From Methanosarcinales archaeon (GTDB lineage Archaea > Halobacteriota > Methanosarcinia > Methanotrichales > Methanotrichaceae): DNA of 11,425 nucleotides. The stretch lies in NCBI GenBank assembly GCA_013415595.1, contig JAAEEW010000038.1, positions 1-11,425 of the forward strand, written 5' to 3'. Numbering within the stretch: position 1 is the first letter of the stretch; every line of letters starts with the position of its first letter. A program made the translations under genes and the position numbers. The notes under the pieces are model-generated. The model had not been told where the DNA came from. It was given only the letters and a program-made list of their open reading frames with translations, and made no database searches. Positions 1 to 6,618 of the stretch are shown in pieces.

Positions 1-40
1 CCTCCGGGCTTCACATCGACGATGACCGTAATATTTATAT

Positions 41-122
41 TCGGCGAAAGCCGAGGGGATGAATGGCAAAAGTCGGACCTGTTTTCCCTCCTACATCACT
101 TCGGCTTTTGCGCCATTCTTTT
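41..122 (+). terminator. Two stem-loops upstream of the TerC gene, possible terminator of an off-window gene
   Basis: A perfect 5-bp hairpin with a GAAA (GNRA) tetraloop lies at 41-54 (TCGGC-GAAA-GCCGA). It is followed by a longer stem in which GAATGGC (61-67) pairs with GCCATTC (112-118) and AAAAG (68-72) pairs with CTTTT (105-109) around a 2-nt bulge. TTTT follows at 119-122. The best TATA box for the TerC gene is downstream of all this (141-148), so the hairpins are more likely the end of an upstream transcript than part of the TerC leader. The stems are seen in the sequence; the role is inferred. Confidence 0.35.
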
Positions 123-140
123 AAACCGACGGCGGAAGAA

Positions 141-148
141 CTTAAATA
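141..148 (+). promoter_or_regulatory. TATA box of the TerC-family gene
   Basis: CTTAAATA is preceded by a purine-rich BRE-like stretch (GGAAGAA). Transcription would start about 27 bases further on, near position 171. That gives a leader of roughly 40 nt containing the ribosome site AAGGTGA at 201-207, just before the TTG start at 212. This is a sequence-based prediction using archaeal promoter geometry. Confidence 0.5.
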
Positions 149-211
149 CCTTCAAAGCATCATTAGCCTTTTTTGAAAAGGTGGCTTTGAGTTTATGCAA
201 AAGGTGAACAT

Positions 212-1165
212 TTGATCTCCGACCCGGTTATTCTCTGGACGGCGTTCAACGTGGGAGTGCTGCTGCTGCTGGCCCTGGACCTGGGAGTATTCCATCGACG
301 ATCGCACGAAATCGGCATCAAAGAGTCCCTGATCTGGAGCGCCATCTGGACGGCGGTGGCCCTGGCCTTCAACTTCGCCGTCTTCTTCTGGCACGGCTAC
401 GACTCCGCCCTGGAGTTCACCGCCGGCTACCTGATCGAGAGGACCATGAGCATGGACAACCTGTTCGTATTTCTCATGATCTTCACCTACCTCAAGGTGC
501 CAGCTCCCCAGCAGTACAAGGTCCTCTTCTGGGGCATCATGGTGGCCCTGGTGATGCGGGCCTTCTTCATCATCACCGGTGTGGCCCTGGTGGAGAGGTT
601 CGACTGGATAATCTACGTCTTTGGAGCCTTCCTGATCTTCACCGGGATCAAGATGGTCCTGCAAAAGGACGAGACCATCGACCTGGAGCAAAACAGAATC
701 TTGAGGTTAAGCCGCAGGGTCCTGCCCTGCACCGCCTGCTATCACGGCGACAAGTTCTTTGTGAAAAACGATGGCAAGCGCTTCGCCACCCCCCTCTTCC
801 TGGTGCTGGTGGCCGTGGAGATAACCGACCTGATCTTCGCCATGGACTCCATACCTGCCGTCCTGGCCATCTCCCTGGACCCCTTCATCGTCTACACCTC
901 CAACATCTTCGCCATCCTGGGGCTGCGGGCTCTCTACTTCGCCCTGGCCGGCTGCGCCCAGATATTCCACTATCTCAATTACGGGATATCCACCATACTG
1001 ATCTTCGTGGGCGGCAAGATGGTGATCTCGGATTTCTACCACATCCCGGTCTCCGTGGCCCTGGGAATCATCGCCCTGATCCTCTTCATATCCATGGTCG
1101 CCTCCCTGACCAGGCCGGCCAGGGCCGGCGAGAAGGAGGGCGTCATCCACAATTCCGAGCGGTAA
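212..1165 (+). CDS. TerC-family integral membrane protein (putative metal exporter)
   Basis: 317 aa with several hydrophobic membrane segments. The TerC signature is clear. The first acidic motif is GYLIERTMSMDNLFVF, with E76, D82 and N83. The second is VEITDLIFAMDSIPA, with E203, D206 and D212, followed by SNIFAILGLRALYF. In bacteria, family members such as Alx, YceF and YkoY are tied to Mn2+ export or to metal loading of exported proteins; Mn2+ handling here is inferred from the family. I chose the TTG start at 212 because AAGGTGA lies just upstream, the family N-terminus begins here, and the upstream in-frame sequence is blocked by a stop. The length is normal for the long TerC class. The stop codon lies inside the 5' arm of a terminator hairpin. 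A P-type ATPase gene follows on the same strand after its own gap, so the two may share a metal-homeostasis role without being co-transcribed. Confidence 0.9.
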   Translation: MISDPVILWTAFNVGVLLLLALDLGVFHRRSHEIGIKESLIWSAIWTAVALAFNFAVFFWHGYDSALEFTAGYLIERTMSMDNLFVFLMIFTYLKVPAPQQYKVLFWGIMVALVMRAFFIITGVALVERFDWIIYVFGAFLIFTGIKMVLQKDETIDLEQNRILRLSRRVLPCTACYHGDKFFVKNDGKRFATPLFLVLVAVEITDLIFAMDSIPAVLAISLDPFIVYTSNIFAILGLRALYFALAGCAQIFHYLNYGISTILIFVGGKMVISDFYHIPVSVALGIIALILFISMVASLTRPARAGEKEGVIHNSER

Positions 1166-1244
1166 GGAGGGCGAATGAGGGGCCTTTAGGATTCCCGGCC
1201 CGCCTCCTCGCCCCCCCTTACCGGCTCCTTCTGGCTCTTTTTTT
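1161..1244 (+). terminator. Hairpin plus T7 terminator of the TerC gene
   Basis: GGTAAGG (1161-1167) pairs with CCTTACC (1216-1222), and GGGCGA (1169-1174) pairs with TCGCCC (1208-1213). This makes a 13-bp stem with a 1x2 internal loop. The loop contains further GC-rich complementarity. A run of seven T lies at 1238-1244. The TAA stop codon of the TerC gene (1163-1165) is inside the 5' arm, so a terminating ribosome would compete with the fold. Confidence 0.6.
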
Positions 1245-1265
1245 GATATCTCTTCCTGCAATCGA

Positions 1266-1281
1266 TTTGCGCCACCGCAAA
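1266..1281. promoter_or_regulatory. Inverted repeat TTTGCG-N4-CGCAAA, possible operator
   Basis: A perfect 6-bp inverted repeat with a CCAC spacer lies in the gap between the TerC terminator and the ATPase start. It is 91 bases before the chosen ATG. A weak TATA candidate (CTAAAACA near 1295-1302) follows it, so the palindrome would sit just upstream of the promoter core, where an archaeal regulator could bind. No other copy was noticed in the window. The function is unknown. Confidence 0.3.
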
Positions 1282-1371
1282 CCCTATCTCCAGCTAAAAC
1301 AACATCTCAGGTTAGACTTCCTGGACGGACCACACTGGGGGAGTGACACCCTGGCAAGAGACGATGGGATC

Positions 1372-3906
1372 ATGGACATCAACGGAATTTCCGGCCTTTC
1401 CACAGCGGAGGCCGGGCTGCGGCTGGCCAGGGATGGATACAACGAGCTTCCCTCCGCCAGCCGGCGAAGCAGCCTGGAGCTGGCCCTGGAGGTGGTCCGG
1501 GAGCCCATGCTTCTCTTGCTGGTGGCCTGCGGGGCCATCTACCTGGCTTTAGGCGACCGGCAGGAGGCCCTGATGCTTCTGGCGTTCGTGTTCCTGGTCA
1601 TGGGGATTACCCTGTACCAGGAGAGAAAGACCGAGCGTGCCCTGGAGGCCCTGCGGGACCTGTCCAGCCCCCGGGCCCTGGTCATCCGGTACGGCCAGCA
1701 GATGCGCATCCCCGGCCGGGAGGTGGTCAGGGGTGACGTGCTGCTGCTGGCGGAGGGGGACCGGGTCCCCGCCGACGCCGCGCTGATATCCTGCCTCAAC
1801 CTTTCCGTGGACGAGTCCCTGCTCACCGGGGAGTCGGTTCCGGCCAGGAAGGCGGCCTGCGAGGACGGGGGGGAGATGGGACGCCCTGGCGGCGACGGCC
1901 TGCCCTTCATCTTCTCCGGCAGCCTGGTGGTCCAGGGCCAGGGCGTGGCCCGGGTTGTGGCCGTCGGCGAGCAGACGGAGATGGGCAGGATAGGCCAGGC
2001 CCTGAAAGCCCTGGAGCCCGAGGATACCCCCCTGAAGAAGGAGACCAGGCGCATGGTCCGGAATCTGACCGCCCTCGGGCTGCTCCTGTGCGCCGTGGTG
2101 GTGGCGGTCTATGGCCTGACCCGGGAAGACTGGCTAAACGGCTTCCTGGCAGGGATAACCCTGGCCATGGCCATCCTTCCCGAGGAGTTTCCGGTGGTGC
2201 TCACCATCTTCCTGGCCCTGGGGGCCTGGCGCATCTCCAGGAACCGGGTGCTGACCAGGCGGGTCCCGGCGGTGGAGGCCCTGGGCGCGGCCACCGTCCT
2301 ATGCACGGACAAGACCGGAACCATCACCTTCAACCGCATGGAGGTGCACAGGATCTACGCCGGGGGCAGGTTCTTCGACCTGAAACCCTCCGGGGAGAGC
2401 ACTCTGCCCGAGGAGGTTCACGAGGCAGTGGAGTTCGGCATTCTGGCCGGCCAGAGAGACCCCTTCAATCCCATGGAGAAGGCCCTGAAGAAGGTAGGCC
2501 AGAGCACCCTGAACAACACCGAGCACCTCCACGACGACTGGGAGCTGGTGAAGGAGTACCCCCTCTCCGAGGAGCTCCTGGCCATGTCCCGGGTGTGGAG
2601 GTCCCGGCGGCGGGAGGAGTACGTCATCGCCTCCAAGGGATCGCCCGAGGCCATCTTCGACCTGTGCCACCTGGACGCCGGGCAGATCCGGGATCTTTCT
2701 GCCCGGGTGGAGGAAATGGCCGGGGACGGTCTGCGGGTGCTGGGGGTGGCAAGGTCCAGCCTGCTTGCCGCCGCCCTCCCCGGTGAGCAGCACGAGTTCG
2801 GGTTCGAGTTCCTGGGGCTGCTGGGGTTCCAGGACCCGGTGAGGCCCACTGTTGCCCCCTCGGTGAAGGAGTGTTACGACGCCGGCATCCGGGTGGTGAT
2901 GATCACCGGCGACCATCCGGCCACCGCCGCCAACATCGCCGCACAGATAGGCCTGCACAGGGAGGCGGTGGTCACCGGCCCGGAGCTGGACGGCATGGAC
3001 GACCGGGAGCTGCAGATGAAGGTCAGAGAGGCCAACGTCTTTGCCCGGGTGGTGCCGGAGCAGAAGCTCCGCCTGGTCAACGCCTTCAAGGCCAACGGGG
3101 AGATCGTGGCCATGACCGGGGACGGGGTTAACGACGCCCCGGCGCTGAAGGCCGCCCACATCGGGATTGCCATGGGAGGACGGGGGACGGACGTGGCCCG
3201 GGAGTCGGCCTCCATGGTCCTCCTGGACGACGACTTCTCCTCCATTGTGCAGGCGGTGAGGATGGGCCGCCGGATCTTCGACAACATCCGTAAAGCCATG
3301 GCCTACATCTTCGCCATCCACGTTCCCATCGCCGGCATGTCCCTGATGCCGGTGCTCCTGGGCTGGCCCCTGGTGCTGCTGCCGGTGCACATCGCCTTCC
3401 TGGAGCTGATCATCGACCCGGCCTGCTCGGTGGTCTTCGAGGCGGAGGCGGAGGAGGCGGGGGTGATGAAGCGGCCTCCCCGGGACCCCTCAAGGCCCAT
3501 GTTCAACCGCCGGGCCATCGGGCTGGCCGTGCTCCAGGGGCTTAGCGTCCTATTGATCGTGGCCACAGTCTTCTACATCGACATGTTCATCGTTGGCCAC
3601 GGCCAGATGGAGGCCCGGGCCCTGGCCTTCACCACCCTGGTGGTGGCCAACCTGGGGCTGATACTGACCAACCGCTCCTGGTCCAGGACCATTCCCCAGA
3701 CCCTGCGCACCCCCAACCCCGCCCTGTGGTGGATAGTGGGTGGGACCCTGGCCCTGCTGGGCCTCGTCCTCTACTCCCCCTTCCTGAGGGACCTGTTCCA
3801 CTTCCAGAGGCTGCACGGGCCGGACCTGGCCATCTGTCTGGGGGCAGGGGCGCTGAGCATCCTGTGGTTTGAGGGGCTGAAGATGGTGAACGGCCGGGGA
3901 GGATGA
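1372..3906 (+). CDS. Cation-translocating P-type ATPase (P2-like, ion unknown)
   Basis: 844 aa from the ATG at 1372. It starts with a Cation_ATPase_N-like segment (GLSTAEAGLRLARDGYNELPS). The actuator-domain TGES is at 152-155 and the membrane-4 motif PEEFPVV at 270-276. The phosphorylation motif DKTGT begins with D313. The nucleotide-binding KGSPE starts at K422. The hinge motifs are MITGD at 510-514 and TGDGVNDAP at 582-590. C-terminal membrane helices follow, with ELIIDPACS at 678-686. All catalytic motifs are intact. In membrane 6 the SERCA-type N-x3-D pair is replaced by E678/D682, and membrane 5 carries AIHVPIAGM without the SERCA glutamate, so the ion cannot be assigned as Ca2+ with safety. 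The frame is open back to 1243, but the family N-terminus and the first ATG favour 1372; no strong ribosome site precedes it. The 3' end overlaps the next gene by ATGA, which indicates co-translation. Confidence 0.92.
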   Translation: MDINGISGLSTAEAGLRLARDGYNELPSASRRSSLELALEVVREPMLLLLVACGAIYLALGDRQEALMLLAFVFLVMGITLYQERKTERALEALRDLSSPRALVIRYGQQMRIPGREVVRGDVLLLAEGDRVPADAALISCLNLSVDESLLTGESVPARKAACEDGGEMGRPGGDGLPFIFSGSLVVQGQGVARVVAVGEQTEMGRIGQALKALEPEDTPLKKETRRMVRNLTALGLLLCAVVVAVYGLTREDWLNGFLAGITLAMAILPEEFPVVLTIFLALGAWRISRNRVLTRRVPAVEALGAATVLCTDKTGTITFNRMEVHRIYAGGRFFDLKPSGESTLPEEVHEAVEFGILAGQRDPFNPMEKALKKVGQSTLNNTEHLHDDWELVKEYPLSEELLAMSRVWRSRRREEYVIASKGSPEAIFDLCHLDAGQIRDLSARVEEMAGDGLRVLGVARSSLLAAALPGEQHEFGFEFLGLLGFQDPVRPTVAPSVKECYDAGIRVVMITGDHPATAANIAAQIGLHREAVVTGPELDGMDDRELQMKVREANVFARVVPEQKLRLVNAFKANGEIVAMTGDGVNDAPALKAAHIGIAMGGRGTDVARESASMVLLDDDFSSIVQAVRMGRRIFDNIRKAMAYIFAIHVPIAGMSLMPVLLGWPLVLLPVHIAFLELIIDPACSVVFEAEAEEAGVMKRPPRDPSRPMFNRRAIGLAVLQGLSVLLIVATVFYIDMFIVGHGQMEARALAFTTLVVANLGLILTNRSWSRTIPQTLRTPNPALWWIVGGTLALLGLVLYSPFLRDLFHFQRLHGPDLAICLGAGALSILWFEGLKMVNGRGG

Positions 3907-4745
3907 TGCCGGAGAAGGTGCTTCCCGGCGGTGGACGTCAGGAGGGATCCTGGAAAATAGGGGGCAGGGCGGAGGGTAATTCCGCCCCGGCATCCGGCGC
4001 CAGGTTCTGGGAGGTGGACCTGCTGAGGGGGCTGGCCGTCCTTTGCATGGTGGCCTTCCACCTGCTCTTCGACCTGGACTACTTCCAGGGCGGCTATCAG
4101 CTCACCGACCGGGACCTGCTGCTGGGGAAGGCCTCGGCGTCTACCTTCCTCTTTCTGGTGGGCCTCTCCCTCTCCCTGAGCTGCTCCCGGGCGAGGATCC
4201 TTCGCGGCCGGTGCCCCTTTCCCCGGTACCTGGCCAGGGGAGCCCGGATATTTGCCCTGGGGATGGGAATCACCCTGGCCACCTGGATCTATCCCGGCGA
4301 GGGGGTGATAATCTTCGGCATCCTGCACCTCATCGGCCTGTCCATCATCCTGGCCTGCCCATTCCTGGCCTGGCCGCACCCGGCCCGCCCCTGGATCTGC
4401 CTGGCGGCGGCATTGGCAGTGGGGGCCATGGGACTTCATGTGGACAGAATGACCGTCGACTTTCCCTGGCTGCTGTGGCTGGGGCTGGCTCCCCGGGGCT
4501 TCTTCACCCTGGACTACTTTCCCCTGCTCCCCTGGTTCGCCCTGGTGCTCCTCGGCCTGTGGGCAGGAGAGCTGGCCTATCCCGGCTACCGGCGAAGGAT
4601 TCCCCTGCCCGACCTGACCCCCGGTCCTGGGGCCAGGTGGCTGGTCCTCCCGGGGAGGCACCCCCTGGCCATCTACCTGGTCCACCAGCCTCTGTTGATA
4701 GCCCTGCTGGATCTGTCCGGCCTGATTAATATTACTATTATTTGA
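3903..4745 (+). CDS. DUF1624 / HGSNAT-like integral membrane protein
   Basis: 280 aa and hydrophobic, with about seven membrane segments. It matches the pattern of DUF1624, related to the heparan-alpha-glucosaminide N-acetyltransferase catalytic region. FWEVDLLRGLAVLCMVAFH (35-53) ends with the conserved-looking His53 and is followed by LLFDL. GKASASTFLFLVGLSLSLS begins at residue 75. PWF with GLWAGEL lies in the late membrane region. PGRHPLAIYLVHQP is at 250-263. Related eukaryotic enzymes transfer acetyl groups across a membrane; an acyltransferase role for this archaeal protein is inferred and the substrate is unknown. The start overlaps the ATPase stop as ATGA, with GGGGAGG immediately upstream. 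The ATG at 3906 is an alternative start. The last residues (about INITII) and the stop are encoded inside an AT-rich tandem repeat, so the original C-terminus may have been altered. Confidence 0.82.
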   Translation: MMPEKVLPGGGRQEGSWKIGGRAEGNSAPASGARFWEVDLLRGLAVLCMVAFHLLFDLDYFQGGYQLTDRDLLLGKASASTFLFLVGLSLSLSCSRARILRGRCPFPRYLARGARIFALGMGITLATWIYPGEGVIIFGILHLIGLSIILACPFLAWPHPARPWICLAAALAVGAMGLHVDRMTVDFPWLLWLGLAPRGFFTLDYFPLLPWFALVLLGLWAGELAYPGYRRRIPLPDLTPGPGARWLVLPGRHPLAIYLVHQPLLIALLDLSGLINITII

Positions 4746-4814
4746 TATTATTCAATGTTACCATTATTTAATATTATTATTTAATGATACTATTATTTAA
4801 TATTACTATTAAAT
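4725..4814. repeat. AT-rich degenerate 16-bp tandem repeat
   Basis: The unit consensus is ATTATTTAATATTACT. Successive units start at about 4737, 4747, 4763, 4776 and 4792, with lengths of 10, 16, 13, 16 and 16. A shortened unit precedes them (4725-4736) and a partial one follows (from 4808). The shorter units look like deletions of three or six bases from the 16-mer. The tract is nearly pure A/T inside a GC-rich region. It contains the last codons and stop of the DUF1624 gene and ends 25 bases before the stop of the convergent YkgJ gene. It could help terminate both transcripts, but it has no long T run. Confidence 0.75.
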
Positions 4815-4838
4815 CGCTGCCTAAAATTGCCGTTTGTG

Positions 4839-5501
4839 CTAGAGGGAGCCAAGCTGGTCATTGAACCACCGCCTTGCGGCCATCACCACCTGGGGGTCTG
4901 TGGTGGGGGCATAGTCCGGACTAGATCGCACCTCCTCCAGGGCGGCGGTCAGGACCTCCATGGCCTCCACTGAACCGGGGCAGGACCTGTGCACCAGCAC
5001 CTGATCCTCCGAGCCGTAGATCCCCAGGAAGGGGAAGATGCGGCAGGACCAGGGGCGAACGGAGTAGATCTTGCAGCCCCGGGCCACCGGATCGTAGAAC
5101 TTGCAGGGCCGCACCTTCTTGAATCCCAGAACCGGCTTATTCTGCCCCGAGCCGGGGAGGGTCACGGTGAGCTTGCGGGCCGCCCGGTTCACCGGAATCT
5201 TGAGGTGTCTGGCGATCTGCACCAGGTCCTCCTGGCGAAGCTTGATTGGATCCCCGGTGGTGCAGCAGGTCCCGCAGCGGCGGCAGCGAAAGATCAGGTG
5301 ACAGGCGATGCGGTGGTAGTCCACGGCGGTAAATCCGGGAAGGGTGGGATCGGCCAGCCGGATGTCCCCCGGCAGGGCTGTGGCCTGAAGCAGCCTCCCG
5401 GCGGTCTCCAGGGGAGTGCTCACCCCGCGGCCCCCTGATGCCGACCTGCTGCTGCCCGGGCCTGGACCCGCCTGGATGTGACCTCTCCCGACTTCATGCA
5501 T
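4839..5501 (-). CDS. YkgJ-family Cys-rich (zinc/iron-chelating) protein
   Basis: 220 aa. The YkgJ-type cluster is FRCRRCGTCC, with C73, C76, C79 and C80. It is followed by PCKFYD (C133), a GCKIYSVRPWSCRIFPF segment with C143 and C153, and C174. This Cys pattern is typical of a family predicted to bind zinc or an iron-sulfur cluster; the biochemical role is not known. The chosen ATG follows a full anti-16S match, TAGGAGGTGA (5502-5511), directly. An out-of-frame ATG four bases later has better spacing but opens only 25 codons. A GTG at 5423 (residue 27) is an alternative start, and the first 26 residues are Gly/Ser-rich and look unconserved. The gene lies 7 bases behind the RNase HI gene and is almost certainly in the same operon. 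Its 3' end faces the AT-rich repeat. Confidence 0.85.
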   Translation of the reverse strand: MHEVGRGHIQAGPGPGSSRSASGGRGVSTPLETAGRLLQATALPGDIRLADPTLPGFTAVDYHRIACHLIFRCRRCGTCCTTGDPIKLRQEDLVQIARHLKIPVNRAARKLTVTLPGSGQNKPVLGFKKVRPCKFYDPVARGCKIYSVRPWSCRIFPFLGIYGSEDQVLVHRSCPGSVEAMEVLTAALEEVRSSPDYAPTTDPQVVMAARRWFNDQLGSL

Positions 5502-5511
5502 TCACCTCCTA
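5502..5511 (-). promoter_or_regulatory. Ribosome binding site overlapping the RNase H stop codon
   Basis: On the minus strand TAGGAGGTGA matches the anti-Shine-Dalgarno tail of archaeal 16S rRNA over nine bases. Its first three bases are the TAG stop of the RNase HI gene. Translation of the YkgJ protein is therefore likely coupled to the end of RNase HI translation. Spacing to the in-frame ATG at 5501 is tight, about 3 nt after GGAGG. Confidence 0.7.
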
Positions 5512-6174
5512 GCCAAATTGGGGCTTCTTGCCCTTGACCTCCGTCTCCCGCCAGCCGGACAGGGTCAGGAAGGGCTCTTCCCGGGGAGCGAACCGGATGA
5601 ACCCGTGCTCCGGGCACTGCTGGCGGATGTGGCGCGATCCGTTCTTGAATACCTGCCACTGGAAAGTGCAGGCGGCTCCACATTGGGGGCATTTGTCTCC
5701 CTCTGCCTTCCCTGCCGCCCCCGGGCCACCGGCCCCGGCGGCAGGTCTGCCCACAACCGGTCCCCGATGATAGGGGTCCTCCTGATGGCCTAAAATCTGA
5801 GAGGCCAGCTCGTCGGCCAGGGCGTTCTTCTCCCGGGGAACCCATTTGATCTGGTAGGAATCAAAGCCGGAGAGCCGCTCCAGGACCGTGGCCTGAAGCT
5901 TCTTCAGGTGCTCATGATTTATCCGCCACCGCCCGCTCACCTGGTTGACCACCAGTTTGCTGTCCCCTTCGATGGCCACCTGCCTCCATCCCAGCTCCCT
6001 GGCCCGATCGAGACCGGCAAGGAGAGCGCTGTACTCGGCGGTGTTGTTGGTGCCAACCCCGGGAAGCTCCCTGGAGATCTGGTCTACGATACGGTCGTCC
6101 TGCAGCAGGACTGCTCCTATGCCCATCCGGCCGGGATTGGGGATGGCTGCTCCGTCGAACTGGATCCTGTTCAT
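5509..6174 (-). CDS. rnhA: Ribonuclease HI with C-terminal zinc-ribbon-like tail
   Basis: 221 aa. The N-terminal part (1-130) is an RNase H fold. It has the four acidic catalytic residues in their motifs: D7 in FDGAAIPNPG, E47 in NNTAEYSALLAGL, D71 in EGDSKLVVNQV, and D121 in REKNALADELA. It should cut the RNA strand of RNA:DNA hybrids, in primer or R-loop removal. The E. coli-type basic protrusion appears absent, as in many archaeal and short RNases HI. A Gly/Ala/Pro linker (about 138-160) leads to a tail with CPQC (162-165) and CPEH (187-190) around aromatic residues. I read this as a zinc ribbon; its role is unknown, with nucleic-acid binding a guess. The ATG at 6174 lacks a ribosome site and lies about 30 bases from a TATA box centre, which points to a leaderless mRNA. 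YkgJ follows in the same operon. Confidence 0.9.
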   Translation of the reverse strand: MNRIQFDGAAIPNPGRMGIGAVLLQDDRIVDQISRELPGVGTNNTAEYSALLAGLDRARELGWRQVAIEGDSKLVVNQVSGRWRINHEHLKKLQATVLERLSGFDSYQIKWVPREKNALADELASQILGHQEDPYHRGPVVGRPAAGAGGPGAAGKAEGDKCPQCGAACTFQWQVFKNGSRHIRQQCPEHGFIRFAPREEPFLTLSGWRETEVKGKKPQFG

Positions 6175-6200
6175 GAATAGAGCAAAGGTGAGAGGAGAAG

Positions 6201-6209
6201 ATATTTACA
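6201..6209 (-). promoter_or_regulatory. TATA box of the RNase HI operon (leaderless mRNA)
   Basis: On the minus strand TGTAAATAT is centred about 30 bases before the A of the ATG at 6174. The archaeal TATA-to-start distance is about 27, so transcription should begin three or four bases before, or at, the start codon. The intervening sequence is pyrimidine-rich and has no Shine-Dalgarno site, which agrees with leaderless translation. Confidence 0.5.
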
Positions 6210-6380
6210 GCTAATCCTCTTCCCCCGGATCTCTTCTCCAGGCCCCTTTTGTCTGAAGCAGACAAAGGCCCGGCCCTGCCCGGCTGGCGTCTTGCAGATC
6301 GGCCATCAATTTGAGCTCGAGCATCGAATTGTTCATCAAAATTGCTTCGATAGAGCTTGATCTTTGCCTGTGGCGAATGG

Positions 6381-6424
6381 ATGCGGCCATGTATGCGGCC
6401 ATAGATGCGGCCATAGATGCAGCC
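6381..6424. repeat. 12-bp tandem repeat, about 3.7 copies
   Basis: The units are ATGCGGCCATGT, ATGCGGCCATAG and ATGCGGCCATAG, then the partial ATGCAGCC. They start at 6381, 6393, 6405 and 6417. The last full copies are identical, so the array is recent or maintained. Read on the minus strand it would give MAAS-type tetrapeptides, but no credible gene contains it. Confidence 0.8.
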
Positions 6425-6610
6425 TTCTGGCAGGACCCCTGCCCGGTGGATGCGGACAATGGGCCGGGCAGAGATGAATAACCGGCCGCTGCTCCCAATG
6501 CTCTATGGCTGCCCGCCCGGGAGGTCATTTTTCCGGCTTCTTTTCTTATTGCTCTTTCCCGGCCGACTTTCTGGCAAAATTAGGAAACTTATTTTTTTGA
6601 GGATTAATCA

Positions 6611-6618
6611 TTTATATC
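6611..6618 (+). promoter_or_regulatory. TATA box upstream of the acyl-CoA synthetase region
   Basis: TTTATATC lies in an AT-rich stretch just after a T7 run. Transcription would start near 6642. It could drive the doubtful small ORF at 6682 and, through a leader of about 310 nt, the acyl-CoA synthetase at 6953. I saw no closer TATA box for the synthetase. Confidence 0.4.

Noticed and set aside
41..118. Possible yybP-ykoY manganese riboswitch before the TerC gene (GAGGGGATGA then GGACCTGTTTTCC)
   Set aside because: The GGGGA and GACC..TTTCC pieces are only loosely similar, the enclosed segment is too short for the helices of that riboswitch, and the conserved loop CCGTAA occurs only upstream at 26-31 in the wrong order.
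22..207. 61-codon plus-strand frame before the TerC gene
   Set aside because: It lies across hairpins and the probable promoter, has no ribosome site and no protein-like pattern.
1243..1371. N-terminal extension of the P-type ATPase to 1243
   Set aside because: It would begin at the end of the T7 terminator run, and the extra 43 residues do not resemble ATPase sequence.
2088..2786. Long frames inside the ATPase, synthetase and other genes on both strands
   Set aside because: They are shadows of GC-rich coding DNA with Pro, Gly, Arg and His-rich products and no motifs, while the main frame has complete family signatures.
6381..6424. Possible CRISPR array
   Set aside because: The 12-bp units are directly adjacent with no spacers, and no cas gene is present.
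6211..6528. Minus-strand frame of 105 codons with MAAS repeats
   Set aside because: It has no promoter or ribosome site, and much of it is the 12-bp repeat or low-complexity sequence.
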